Notes: generated from the letters alone by a model not told the origin. A DNA stretch of 64,000 nt from Meloidogyne chitwoodi (GCA_015183035.1 JACZZP010000001.1:558001-622000); one strand, 5' to 3'; shown: positions 1-10,825, counted from the stretch's first letter. Numbers and translations: made by a program.

Positions 1-55
1 TTCATTTGTTTTTTTAATAAATTTTAATTTTTAGATAAAAAATTTAAAAAAACAT

Positions 56-1271
56 ATGGATTATTTGCCTGCAGAAATTCAACTTCAGATTTTCAAAAAT
101 CTCAATTATGATGAATTGTCCAAAATTAAACAAGTCAATCGTCATTTTTATAATTTTATTAATAAATACGAAGATGAATTGGCTCGTAAAAGATTCGGAA
201 GTCTCGTTTTTGTAATTTTAGCTTGTTTTTTATAATTAATTTTATTAATAATTAAGGGTTTCTGCGATTATTATGAGGAACAAATTGAATCAATCGATTT
301 TCCTTTGAATAAACATCTTCAGGAGAAGGTACATATATGTGCATAACATTTTTATTTAAATTGTTGAAATTCATTTTTCAGTGGCAATCTTCTCTGGATA
401 AACAAATTCCTGTTCATTTATCTCTTAGGGTAATTCAAAAGTTAACTTACGCTAAAAATTAAATTTTTAGAATAGGATGCTTGATTCTTCTGGCAAATAT
501 GTAGTTTTACGTTTTTTTCAAGGAGGTAAAGTATTTATTTATTTTAATTTTTTATTTAAATTCAATTAATGTCTTTATTAATAGAAAACTCAAAGTGTTT
601 TGAATTGCGTTTATTACCTCAAAACATCGAAGAATTAAAAATTATTCGTTATTGGTTAAAGCGAATCTTCAAATGTGTTTTTGATGTTATTAGCATTAAT
701 AATTTTATTTTCAATCCGGAGATGATTAAAGTACTTTTTGACAGTGAAGAAATTGTCAAATTAAAATTAAATTGTCAAAAGGCTTATATTCATTTTAATG
801 TTCATGATATTGATATTTGGAACTTTACTTTTGATCGATTGGTTATTAGTGAACATCTTATGATAGTTCTTAACTCTTGTTTGATTACGGAAGAAGTAAA
901 CAACATTTTATTTAAATTATTGTCAAATGCGGGTGATAGAATTCCTATGGTTGAGTTTCATGGTATGAATTCTCCAACTACACTTTACAATCTTCTTATA
1001 AATGTAAGAAGTGTATTTTAGTCTTATATATTTAAAATTATAGCATATAGAAACAGCAACAGATTTATCAAAAATGGTGGCTAAAATTAAATTTAATGAT
1101 TTATGTTCTAATTTAATTGTCAGAGGTGTTAAAATCAGTGAAAGCAACGATACAAAAAAATGTTATAAAATTACCAACATTCATGACCCTAAAATGATTT
1201 TTTCGAGTCAATGTCACTTCGACGAAGATGAATTATATGTTCATAAAATTGAAATTAATCGATTATATTGA
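56..1271 (+). CDS. F-box-like protein, subfamily A, six exons, intact
   Basis: Exons 56-211, 257-328, 382-429, 471-525, 585-1003 and 1044-1271 join in frame to 325 residues ending in TGA. All introns are GT-AG, with acceptors such as ATTTTTAG and TTTCAG. Exon 1 encodes an F-box-like start (LPAEIQLQIFKNLNYDEL, then K-Q-V-N-R-H-F). F-box proteins usually link substrates to an SCF ubiquitin ligase through Skp1; that role is known for the family, not shown here. The rest matches the other copies in this window: an exon starting TGGCAATCT, a long exon with LPQNIEELKIIRYWL and FNPEMIK, and a last exon with LIVRGVKISES. I do not recognise this C-terminal region, which presumably binds the target. 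The 3' half from about 683 is duplicated at 16759-17800. The first ATG is chosen because it opens the conserved F-box. Confidence 0.75.
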
Positions 1272-2056
1272 GATCAATTTGTTTTTCTTATTAATTATAT
1301 AATTTTGTTTAAATTTATTTTTAATTATTTCTGTATTGTATATCCCAATGGTTATCTTCGTTTAGATAAAAATTACCAGAAACAACACACCATCTGTTTC
1401 TTTAGATTTTACAAAATGTGTTTATGATATATCTAAAAATTGGTAAAATAATAATAAACTAAAAATATTAAATTTGTTAGTATCAACTCAACTTTTTAGG
1501 TGTGTAGAGAATATTACCCACCTTTATATTTTTTAAATATAAATATTTAATTTTTATTTTAATAATTTTTTCTAAATTTTATTAATAGAGTTTTCTATTT
1601 AAAAATTAATTTCTTTTATCTGACTCTAAAAAATATTATCTTATATCTGAATTATTAAAATAATATTGAAATAGTTTAAATTCAATTTTAATGAATATAG
1701 GCAAAATAATTGAATTTTTCTTTTTTTTAATATTTAAAACTTGTTATTTAAAAACCCGGAACCTATTTTTTCAAAATTCCGGTCTCTAATAAAAAGTCAA
1801 TATAAATATATACTAAATTAAAAACTATTTTTCAAAATTCAGACTTATTTAGCCTTTTTTGCCTGTTTAGGGCCAATTTTGAATTATTTGATATTTGATC
1901 AAATATTTGAAATTTTTTGGTCAAATTATTTGAAATCAAATATTTTTCAAATTGTTTGATTTGAATCTGATTTGATTTATTTTTGGGAAATCAAATAATT
2001 TCAAATATCAAATTCTTTGATTTGAATTTGATTTTGGGAAAATCTCATCTCTACAA
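1272..2056. other. intergenic AT-rich stretch
   Basis: I see no gene here. About 1890-2040 is a run of imperfect short repeats of the kind CAAATATTTGA and TTTGATTTGAA, several self-complementary. The first 450 bases are the 3' flank of the F-box gene and recur at 17355-17800. Confidence 0.6.
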
Positions 2057-2107
2057 GGCAGACAAGGCCATAAAGGACCAACTGGACAACCTGGTGCTGA
2101 TGCATAG
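2057..2107 (+). pseudogene. collagen C-terminal exon fragment
   Basis: Seventeen codons read as Gly-X-Y repeats (GRQ, GHK, GPT, GQP, GAD, then A and a TAG stop). The GC-richer codon use differs from the surroundings. Nematode cuticle collagens end in such Gly-X-Y blocks. No upstream collagen exon is visible, so this is probably an orphan fragment, perhaps carried in by a repeat. The short length limits certainty. Confidence 0.4.
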
Positions 2108-2341
2108 GTATTTTTTTTAATATTTTTAAAATAATTAAAAAAATATATTTTAAGTATTGCCCTTGCCCTCAACGATCTTCTCTACTAAAAACAAAAATGC
2201 GTGTTTAAAAATTAACAAACAGAAAAACAAATTTATTTTAAAGAATTGTGTAACTAAAAATGTTTATTTTTTTAAAAATAAATTTAAAATAAAAAAAAAA
2301 AGTAATTATTTATTTTAATAAATCAAAAAACAAATTAACTT

Positions 2342-2505
2342 AAAAATAATCGATTAATTTCTATTTTATCAATAAAATTGTGTCCAAATGATTCGAAGAT
2401 CCATACAATTATAAACGTCACTTTAGTGTCATTAATATTTGTAATTTTATAATATTTTTTCTATTATTGCTTTTACTCATTTCAATTCCTCTAACAATTA
2501 AATTA
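2342..2505 (-). pseudogene. relic of the last exon of a subfamily A F-box gene
   Basis: The minus strand reads NLIVRGIEMSKSNN and then, after a one-base frame change in an A-rich run near 2460, YKITNINDTK...IEINRL. This aligns with the final exon of the gene at 56-1271. No other exon is present next to it, and the frameshift shows decay. Confidence 0.6.
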
Positions 2506-2682
2506 GAAGAAAATATTTAAAAACTAAACATTTTATAAAAAAAATTAAAGTCCATATTTTCAAAAAAAATGTTTTGGAGAAAAATTAAATAAATAAAAAT
2601 CAATCAAATTAAAGATATTTAACTAGCAAGCAATTAATTAATGTTTAAAAAAGAAAACAGCTAAACAACCTGGTTTTGATAC

Positions 2683-2909
2683 TGTTGTATATGAATAGTG
2701 GTCTTTTATAGACACTTCTAACGGTCTAGTATTCATACTATATAAGCACTCATAATAAACCAGTCAGTGAGTTAGTTCTCGTCAACCTCTACCTACCTTC
2801 AACCTTCTATTGTATTTGCTCTGTGATAAACTCTTTACTTGTTGCTCGTCGACTATCAGTATCTCGGACACACCTGTTACTCTTAAGTAGGACACTTAAG
2901 ATCGTAACA
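2683..2909. mobile_element. solo LTR, 227 bp
   Basis: The segment starts TGTTG, ends AACA, and is flanked by the 5-bp direct repeat GATAC (2678-2682 and 2910-2914). It contains a TATATAAG box (about 2738) and is richer in GC than its surroundings. A TG...CA unit with a 5-bp target duplication and no internal region is what LTR-LTR recombination leaves behind. It is not the LTR of the element at 23659-36342, so it belongs to another family. Orientation by the TATA box is probably plus. Confidence 0.7.
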
Positions 2910-3021
2910 GATACAGAGATATTAATATTTTAAAATTTACAAAAATATTTTTATAATAATTTTATTATTAAATTATTTATAAAATCAAAAATTGTACCTA
3001 TTTTATTTATTAAATATAATT

Positions 3022-4361
3022 TATTTTAATTTATTAATTAACAAAATAAATCGAAGTTGGCATAGAAGGAATTACAACACCTTTTCGTAGTAATTTTAAA
3101 TTATTTTTCTTAATTTTATTTTCTTTTAGTGTCAATATGAAAGAGATGATTTACTTGAAAGATATGAAGGATTGATTGAACCAATACCAAACATTTTAGA
3201 TTGTCCAGTAAATAATGAACTTTTAAAAAAGGTAAAAAATAAAATAAGAATTTACTCTAAATTTTGATTGAACATTTTATTAGGCTAATAAACTAATAAG
3301 AAATTAAAACACTAAATACTAGCTTAGGAATTTAAAAAATTAAAAAAATTTTTATCCGTCCATTGTCCGAAAATATAAAAAAATAGGAGATACTATAGTA
3401 TACCGGACGCAAAATTTTGTATCAAAAGACATACCATTCGATTCGTCTCGACGAGCTGAGTCAAATGGTACTACTCAATTTGTTTAAAAATTATTGCTTT
3501 TAAGAAATTTAAATAAAATTGTAAAATGTTAATTATGTAAATATTTTTAATTTTTGCAACGAAAAAAAATAATGTTTCAAACCAATGGGATCACCCCATT
3601 TGATCAACACCCTTTTGATCAACTCACCCTTTTGATCAACACTAATTTTTTCTTTCTACTTTTATTTTGTTCTGTTATATTTTACATATTTTGGTTCACT
3701 TGTATTCTGCTTAAAAATTCGTTTTTAAAAGAAAAAATTAGTGTTGATCAAAAGGGTGAGTTGATCAAAAGGGTGTTGATCAAATGGGGTGATCCCATTG
3801 GTTTGAAACATTATTTTTTTTCGTTGCAAAAATTAAAAATATTTACATAATTAACATTTTACAATTTTATTTAAATTTCTTAAAAGCAATAATTTTTAAA
3901 CAAATTGAGTAGTACCATTTGACTCAGCTCGTCGAGACGAATCGAATGGTATGTCTTTTGATACAAAATTTTGCGTCCGGTATACTATAGTATCTCCTAT
4001 TTTTTTATATTTTCGGACAATGGACGGATAAAAATTTTTTTAATTTTTTAAATTCCTAAGCTAGTATTTAGTGTTTTAATTTCTTATTAGTTTATTAGCC
4101 TAATAAAATGTTCAATCAAAATTTAGAGTAAATTCTTATTTTATTTTTTACCTTTTTTAAAAGTTCATTATTTACTGGACAATCTAAAATGTTTGGTATT
4201 GGTTCAATCAATCCTTCATATCTTTCAAGTAAATCATCTCTTTCATATTGACACTAAAAGAAAATAAAATTAAGAAAAATAATTTAAAATTACTACGAAA
4301 AGGTGTTGTAATTCCTTCTATGCCAACTTCGATTTATTTTGTTAATTAATAAATTAAAATA
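3022..4361. repeat. giant palindrome: two 634-bp arms around a 72-bp spacer
   Basis: Positions 3022-3655 are the reverse complement of 3728-4361; both arms are 634 bp by my boundaries, so there is no net indel. Several stretches compared by eye matched base for base, including the ATACTATAGTATACCGG block, the CTCGACGAG block and the inner TTTTGATCAAC repeats. Each arm contains one F-box family exon (CQYERDDLLERYEG) and flanking intron, so the palindrome is an inverted duplication of part of a gene. The inner arms carry short direct repeats of CCTTTTGATCAAC. Confidence 0.85.
3130..3231 (+). pseudogene. orphan F-box family exon in the left palindrome arm
   Basis: A TTTTAG acceptor precedes an open segment reading CQYERDDLLERYEGLIEP and ending in an AAAAAG/GT donor. 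It is the mirror copy of 4253-4152 on the other strand. No F-box exon precedes it on the plus strand, so it cannot make the family protein by itself. Confidence 0.6.
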
Positions 4362-4560
4362 ATAATTGGTTTGTTGAACAGAAAATAATTGATAAAATTG
4401 AGAAATTTTAAAATATCAATTTGTTCATATTTTTATCTAAAAAATTTAATTAAAAAAAGTATTTTTTAAAAAACCATCCTTCTCCGTTTTATCCACTAAA
4501 CAATTTTCTTCTGTTTTTGACGTAGAAGAGTTTTCTAAAAAATTAATTTAATAAAAAATT
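3728..4560 (-). pseudogene. subfamily B F-box pseudogene carrying the right palindrome arm
   Basis: On the minus strand, the upstream coding exon (T-E-E-N-C-L-V-D-K-T-E-K-D-G-F-L) lies at about 4545-4480. A degraded F-box exon follows at 4440-4300, with a deletion of roughly 19 bases after ATG and a missing base in the NFDQL block. The exon starting CQYERDD is at 4253-4152. The intron that follows runs into the palindrome spacer. Nothing of the C-terminal exons is present. The nearest intact relative is the gene at 41359-39619, which lacks the palindrome. Confidence 0.65.
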
Positions 4561-4561
4561 A

Positions 4562-4984
4562 AAAAATAGAAGAAATACTTTAGGTCTAAAAAATTGTTTG
4601 GTAAAAAATAATAAAATAAATTAAAAAGATATTGCAAATAACCCCCATCCTTGTTCAACTCAGCTCTTCGATCTCTTTCGAATGACATCTTACTTGTTCA
4701 AATGAATCACAAACAAAAAAAATAAAAAAAGGGGGCCATAAAACCTACTAACTTGTTTTTGTTGAAAGCTAAGAACGTCTTAAAAAAGTTCTTAAATAAA
4801 ATTGTAGGAAAAAAGGCATTTTGTAAAGTATCAGAAAATTCACAAATAAAAAACACTGCTAAATATGGCTAATGTAAGACAATTTACACAAACACAAATA
4901 AATTTACAACATTATAACACAACGAAAAACAAAACAGTTCGAGATCAAAATATTTAAATATATTTTTATTTATTTATCTCACAT
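4562..4984. other. intergenic, no gene seen
   Basis: This is the space between the 5' end of the minus-strand F-box pseudogene and the 3' end of the minus-strand MSP gene. It is AT-rich. No open frame or repeat of note was seen. Confidence 0.5.
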
Positions 4985-6319
4985 CTATTTCACAGAAACC
5001 GGAACCTCAATCAAATAAATAGGTTCTGCTCCAGATTTGAAAGGTTTGGCTGGGTCGGTAATGCTATAATCAGCAACTTGAAATAAAATCTCGATTGTCC
5101 CATCTTTTGGTCGTCCAGACTAAAAAATAAGTTATATAAAAAAATATAATATTTAATAACCTTTTTAACAAGATCTATCGTTGCCATTCCGCCTGGATTA
5201 AGAAATCCGTAAATTGACTTCGCAATACAGTTGAGTCGAAGGCCACAAATAACATGGAAAGCGTGGCGCTAAAAATACAAATTATTATTTTTGGTAATAC
5301 CAAGGCTTCTCCCCCCTATTTTTTCATTTTTTTATTTTTTATTTTTTGCATTATTTTTCCTTTGTTTTTGCTTCTAGCAAACTTCTCAATCAAAAAAGGA
5401 GTAATTTTTATTCAGTACGTTCACAAGGATAAAATAATGAAACATGGTGCCAAAAATTATAAATACATTTGAACACATCTCTGAAAAAATTCAACCAGTT
5501 CGGTAGTGTTGTTTGACTAATTCCGGTTTCGAACTGCAACTCTTCGTATTTAGTACGAGCCATGCATCGAAATTGTTGTCGAAACGTAGTTTTTCATGCA
5601 GAGCAATAGAATTAAATGTTTTAAGTTGATCCATATTGATAAAATATTGATAAATAAATGAGAATATAAACTTTTTTCACATTTATCATAATGTTATATA
5701 CCAAAAAATTAATCCTTTCTACTTGCCCGAAGCAAAAACAAAGGAAAAAATAATGCAAAAAATAAAAAAATGAAAAAATAGGGGGGAGAAGCCTTGGTAT
5801 TACCTTATTTTTTTTAAAGAACCTTTTCATTAGTGCTTTTAAGAGTTAAAGTAACATCAGCTTCATGTTTTGATACTTCCAATTTATCAGGCGTACAAGT
5901 AATTATTGGAAGCTTTCCTTTGAGCACTATAGGTATGACAAGGTTGTAGTCAGGAGACCTAATAAATAATGATTCGGCATCTGAAGATGTCAAAGAACTT
6001 CTAATCAGACCGGCAGACAATTTACTATCTTCACGTACACTAGAAAGACGCTCCACCATAACTTTACGAAAGTCTCCCTTTTCAATAAAACCGGCAGAAG
6101 GAGTTACGCGAAGATCACCACTGTTTTCGAACAAGAAGGCAAAACGGCACTTTAAAAAAGTATTTATTTTAGAAAAATAAAAATAACCTTAGGCAAGCCG
6201 TCATTTCTCAATTCGATGCTTTGCTTTCCACCATCAGCTAAAAATTGCAAGGAGTTTGGTATCGCCTGCACAGGTGTTAATTTAACGACTTCGTGACCAC
6301 GTTTTAAAGGCGATGGCAT
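4985..6319 (-). CDS. tandem MSP-domain (major sperm protein-like) protein, four exons
   Basis: Minus-strand exons 6319-6188, 6149-5823, 5268-5161 and 5119-4985 join in phase to 233 residues. The first half has an MSP-type pattern: LTPVQAIPNSLQFLADGGKQ, IELRNDG, then CRFAFLFENSGDLRVTPSAG and F-I-E-K-G-D. The second starts ITCTPDKLEVS...LTLKSTNEK, then FHVICGLRLNCIAKSIYG. It ends with LIEVPVSVK. MSP domains are immunoglobulin-like folds used in nematode sperm motility and signalling, and in VAP-like ER contacts; which applies here cannot be told. Start and splice sites are supported by GT-AG ends and the domain reading. Intron 2 (5822-5269) is enlarged by a foldback insertion. The reading in the second half is more diverged than in classical MSPs. 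Confidence 0.7.
5293..5803. mobile_element. foldback (MITE-like) insertion in MSP intron 2
   Basis: Positions 5293-5374 and 5729-5803 are inverted repeats (GGTAATACCAAGGCTTCTCC... and its complement), with a small length difference in the T/A runs. The roughly 350 bases between hold a minus-strand open segment of 47 codons starting MDQLKTFNSIALHEK, which I do not recognise. No clear target-site duplication was found. The host exons on both sides remain in phase. Confidence 0.55.
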
Positions 6320-6527
6320 GTTCGTAATAGAAAATAAAATATTTTTGAATAAGGCTCTAAAAGTGGATTAAAATATTATACAAGGTATTGTTGGCCTTTT
6401 ATACACTTTCAATTTCGTGTTAAAAATAAAGTGATAATATTTAAAAATATCAACTAACATAAATTAGTAATAATATCAAAAATAATTAAAATTTACATTA
6501 TATTTTATTTATTTCTCTATCTATTAC

Positions 6528-6926
6528 CTTGTTCAAAAAAGAATAAAATTCCATTTTTGTCAGAAATTTCTTTATTTAATATAGAGACGGGAATTTGTTT
6601 ATAAAAAGTAGATTGCCACTAAAAAATAGTAAAAAATAAAATTAAAATTTAATAAAATGTCAAACCTTTTCTTTAAGATGATTACTCAAATTAAAATTGT
6701 TTGCAATTTCTTTCACATGAGAATTAGACAATAAATTAATTTTCTCTTCTCTCGTAAAATCTGAAGCTCTAAAAGTGAGTGATTTAAATCTTTTAAAGGC
6801 CAATTCATCTTTGTATTTATTAATAAAATTAAAAAAGTATTTATTAATTTGTTTAATTGAAAATAATTCATCAAAGTCGAAATTTTTGAGAATTTTAATT
6901 TGAATTTCTGCTGGTAAATATTCCAT
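6528..6926 (-). pseudogene. 5' part of a subfamily A F-box gene, C-terminal exons missing
   Basis: Exon 1 starts MEYLPAEIQIKILKNFDF and is identical in protein to the start of the gene at 44750-46323. Exon 2 starts TGGCAATCT and ends with AAG/GTAAT at 6528. After that the sequence no longer resembles the family and the MSP gene begins at 6319, so the exons for the long C-terminal region are absent. It is the left end of the inverted duplication. Confidence 0.65.
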
Positions 6927-7555
6927 TATTTTTTTTTTATTTTTTAAACTCTAAAAATAAAAATTATAAATTAAATTTAAATTAAATATTTTATTTTATT
7001 TTACAGAATGAATATTAATTCGTTTTAATAAATCAAAATATTATGTTTGGTAAAAAATAAAATAATTAGGTAAAATTCTTTAAATTAAAAAAATAAAATT
7101 AAGAGAATTTAAATAAATTATTTTTGTTTAACAGAAGGGCATTTATTTATTTATTTATTAGAAGGGCATTTACCCATCTCTCTAAAATATTTTAGACTGA
7201 GACTAACTTTTATTTTTGAAGAATGGAATTCTTTTAGCATGTTTTAAGAGGAAAATTTAAAGATATTGAAATTTATAAAAAAAGAAAAATTAATTTATTT
7301 AATTTTTTTAAATTAAATATTTTTAAAATAAAATCGAAAAAATAAAAAATAATTGAATATTAGTAATTTAACATTTAAACAGTAAAAATCAGCTGAAAAT
7401 TTTTATTTGTTTAAATAAAAATAATGGAATTTTTATTATAAACAAATAAATATAACTTTTAAAAATAAAAATATTGTTCATATAAAAGTTGAATAAAATA
7501 TCAATTTTATTAAAAAAATAATTTTAAAAAATAAATATTATTTAAAAAATTTATT

Positions 7556-7937
7556 ATGAAATTTATTATATTTTTATTAATTTTTATCATTTTAATAATT
7601 AATTTAAATAATAATGGATATATTTTTTAAAAGACAAATAAAATTATTTAATTTTTTTAATTTAAATATTTTTAAAATAAACTTGAATATCCAAATTTAA
7701 TAAAACACTCAAAACATAATAAAATAAATCTAAAAATTAATTAGATAATTATTTTATAACACAAAATTTCTCAATTATACAAACAAAATAATATATTAAA
7801 ATTAAATTAAATTTAAAGGTCCATGCTGGGGAGGACTAGGAAACGATGTATGCATCAAACTTTGCAAGGAAGAAGGCTACAATTTAGGGGGTTATTGCAG
7901 CAAATTTCCTAAAATGCAATGTTGGTGTAAAAAATAA
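7556..7937 (+). pseudogene. defensin-like (CS-alpha-beta) gene with broken exon 1
   Basis: An ATG at 7556 opens a hydrophobic leader (MKFIIFLLIFIILIINLN). After a TTTAAAG acceptor, exon 2 (7819-7937) encodes a six-cysteine peptide spaced C-x8-C-x3-C-x10-C-x7-C-x1-C and ends in TAA. Compared with the copy at 44051-43259, about 50 bases are missing after the leader, including the leader's end and the splice donor. The frame then runs to a stop without reaching exon 2. Exon 2 itself is intact. Confidence 0.6.
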
Positions 7938-8074
7938 ATACATAAATTAATTTTAATATAATCTTTTAATGCTTAAGAAATATTTAATTCATTTTTATCT
8001 AAACTTCATAAAATTTAAATAAAAATAATTTATCAAATAATCCATTATTTAAAATAAATTAATCAACAAAAAGG

Positions 8075-9665
8075 TCAAAAGATGTATAAATCTTTATTGT
8101 TCCTCATTCTTTGAATTTTAATTCTTAAAATCATATCACCAAAGGATGGAAAATAATAAAATTTAACCAAAAATTTAATTTTTGGATTATATATATTTTT
8201 ATATTCACGGAAAACAATTTTGTGATTTACATAATCTACAATTTTGTCTGTTTCAATTTCCATGTCACATTCTCCACATAAACAAATATTAGGCACTATT
8301 TCTGAGCAGGGTAAGGGGCAAAATACATTATTCCAAAATACATTATGACAGAATACATTATTACCAAAATACATTATGACCTAAATACATTATTACCAAA
8401 ATACATTATTTTATTTTGGCGCAAATTTTTTGGCGTTGGTTTATAAAATATTCAAATTTGTTAAATTTATAAAATTTTGCAGAAATCTTTTCATTATTTT
8501 GAAATTTTTTAACATGTTTAATTTTTATATATTAATTTTTTTTCCCGTTAAAATTTTCTAACCTTCGACTATTTTATAAGCAACGCCAAAAAATTAATGC
8601 GCCAAAATAAAATAATGTATTTTGGTAATAAAATTTTTTGGTCATAATGTATTTTGTCATAATGTATGTTGTCGTAATGTATTTTGTCATAATGTATGTT
8701 GTCGTAATGTATTTTGCCCCGACACGTTCTGAGCAATCTGTTGTTGACATTTTGATATGCTAAATAATTTTAATTTATTAATTTAAATAAATACATTAAT
8801 TAAAACTAGAGGCATCTCCAACTGATTAACTTACATTTATAATTAAATTAAATAATGTTGAAATATCAAAAATATCATCAAGAATAGCATAACAACTTCT
8901 TTTGTTTGACTTTAAGAGTAATTTCAATAAAAAATTAGTTTCTTCATCTATATTGTCATAAATTGACGATTTAACGAAGTTTCGTTTGGATTAAGCAAAT
9001 GATCAAAAATAAATTCAAATTGATATTTGTAGATTGAATTGAAAAAATCTATATAAAAATTTCTTGTATGTATATAAAATTTATTTTTTTATTGTCTTCA
9101 AAAAATAATTGATCAATTCTGGATTAAATATAATATTATTAAATATAGCTTTTTTAAAAGAATAGTGACATAATTGTTCTAACCAAGAACGAATAATTTG
9201 AAGTTCTTCAATATTTTTTGGATATATTGGCAATTCCAAATTTAAATCTTTTCCTGAATATTTAAAAATAAGTTTAATTAAATTAATAAGAAATACGATT
9301 ATAAGAAAAACATAAACAAAAGATACTGTTACTATAATATTCAGATTGATCATCAATTTATCCACTGCAGACTGCCACTAAAAAAAAGAATTAACAGATT
9401 AACACAAATTTAATTTTAAATTATTAAATTAGTGTTAAGTTAATTTCTTTTACCTTTTTTAAAAGCTCATCATTTACTGGAATATATATGTATAATGTTT
9501 GATTTTGGGTCAATAAATTTGCTTTTTGAATAATATATTCTTAAGAGTTACAATAAGAGAAAATAAATGCTTAAAAAATAAAACAAAAGAATTACTATTG
9601 AAATACTATGCAATTCTTTTAATGCCAATATCCATTTATTTGATCAATTAATAAATCTTATTATA
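8075..9665 (-). pseudogene. subfamily B F-box pseudogene (copy of 41858-43121)
   Basis: Exons correspond one to one with the plus-strand gene at 41858-43121. The F-box exon is cut off at about 9665. The long exon (9370-8850) has a one-base loss in the LIKLF block near 9110, which shifts the frame. The last exon is split by a 418-bp MITE after its first few codons (ending at TGCTCAGAA, 8727-8735, and resuming at 8308). The end of the last exon (to 8075) still reads through to TGA. Confidence 0.7.
8309..8726. mobile_element. foldback MITE with 9-bp target duplication
   Basis: The 418-bp element is flanked by the direct repeat TTCTGAGCA (8300-8308 and 8727-8735). The ends are inverted repeats built from tandem CAAAATACATTATGAC-like units (GGGGCAAAATACATTA against its complement), and the inner part is also self-complementary (GGCGCAAATTTTTTGGCG). 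A 9-bp duplication is typical of Mutator-like elements. It encodes nothing and sits in a coding exon. The empty site is in the other duplication arm at about 42889. Confidence 0.75.
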
Positions 9666-9990
9666 TAATTGAGAATGTTTGTGTGTTTGTCTGTTTGTTT
9701 GGTTGTCCGGTTTTTATAGACAAGTGATTGGGGGAAGTGAAAATGGGGGGTTTTTATAGTAAGGTTTGCAACTTGAAAATAAACTTGAAATAAGCCTTAA
9801 GTTTGAAATTAAAACTTGAAAATAAACATAGAACTTAAAACTTGAAAATAAACTTGAACTTTAAACTTGAAAATAAACTTGCTTAAAACTTGAAAATAAA
9901 CTTAGAACTTGTATACTATAAAAACCCTGTATTTTGATCAGTCTTTAATTCCACTACATTTCAACACTACAAACATAAAGAACGCTCTTT
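9666..9990 (+). promoter_or_regulatory. upstream region of minisatellite locus 1 with TATA box
   Basis: This stretch is shared with 57720-58020. It holds GTTTGTTTG runs, several copies of AACTTGAAAATAAACTTGAA (9770-9915) and a TATAAAAACCCTGTATTTTGATCAGT block with TATAAAAA at 9917-9924, about 85 bases before an ATG at 10008. Conservation of the block at both loci and its spacing suggest a promoter; transcription is inferred. Confidence 0.45.
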
Positions 9991-10019
9991 GCTGGATTTG
10001 CTTCAATATGGACGCCGAC

Positions 10020-10825
10020 CAGTGATGTCCCGGTTCCAAATTTTTGTTCGGTTCCGCGGTTCAGGTTCCGGAGTGGTTCCAATTTTTGACGGTTCCACGG
10101 TTCCGGTTCCGGAGCGGTTCCAAAATTTAACGGTTCCGGTTCCAAAAAAATCAGCGGTTCCGGAAGCGGTTCCAGTAAATTTTTTTAAATATGATAAAAT
10201 AGCATAAAATAAAATTTTTTTATTCAAAAATAATATATTGTCGAAAATTGTTCATTCTTTTTTCTTCAAATTAAGATGGATCATCAATTTCCGTGAAAGT
10301 AATTTTCTTGAGTCCGATTATTAAAGCCTCGAGTCATTATACCTGCACTGCTAAAAATTCTTTCCACTGGTGCTGTTGTACTGGGGATGGCCAAATAACT
10401 CAATGCAGATCGAAGAAGTGGTTTCTTTATTTAATTATTTTATGATTTCGTAAACAATTTTATCATCTCAACATCGTCTTTGACTTGTAGCCAAAATTGT
10501 TGGGGACTCATTTTTGAAAATTTTCCCAAATAAGCAGCAGCCAAATATTTTTCAACGATGTTCATAGACAATGTCCCGTTTTTTGTCGACTGAAATTGCA
10601 TGTTGAGTTCCCGAAGCGAAAATCGATCAATTTATTACTTTCGTTTCAAAAAATAATTATATAAATATTAAAAATGGACGGTTCCAGACCGGTTCCGAAC
10701 CGGTTCTACGAATTTTACGGTTCCACGGTTCCGGTTCCGGAGTGGTTCCAATTTTTGACGGTTCCACGGTTCCGGAAGTGGAACCGTGGGAACTGGTGCC
10801 GGTTCCCGGAACCGGAACATCACTG
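10020..10825 (-). mobile_element. non-autonomous hAT DNA transposon, 806 bp
   Basis: The ends are CAGTGATGTCCCGGTTCC and its near-perfect complement GGAACCGGAACATCACTG. The 8-bp target duplication is ACGCCGAC (10012-10019 and 10826-10833). Both ends carry many CGGTTCC subterminal repeats, which in hAT elements are usually transposase-binding sites. CAGNGNTG-type ends with 8-bp duplications identify the hAT superfamily. The inside keeps only the end of the transposase, on the minus strand. Confidence 0.9.
10270..10620 (-). pseudogene. hAT transposase C-terminal dimerisation domain remnant
   Basis: On the minus strand around 10430-10290 the frame reads LSYLAIPSTTAPVERIFSSA followed by G-I-M-T-R-G, the hallmark of the hAT C-terminal dimerisation region. 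Upstream (about 10600-10455) it reads VEKYLAAAYLGKFSKMSP and then meets stops before the hallmark. The catalytic domain is absent, so the element cannot mobilise itself. Confidence 0.8.

Larger units (their letters stand above)
6520..9665. repeat. left arm of a ~3.1-kb inverted duplication
   Basis: Read on the minus strand, this stretch follows the same order as 41955-45150 on the plus strand: F-box gene of subfamily B (truncated exon 1, then the rest), defensin-like gene in the opposite sense, and the first two exons of a subfamily A F-box gene. Proteins predicted from both arms are nearly identical. Private differences are a MITE at 8309-8726 here and one at 43479-43831 in the other arm, plus small deletions. 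Confidence 0.8.

Noticed and set aside
923..1147. Minus-strand 74-codon ORF, repeated at 17006-17230
   Set aside because: It is antisense to the last exons of a duplicated F-box gene; repetition follows from the duplication.
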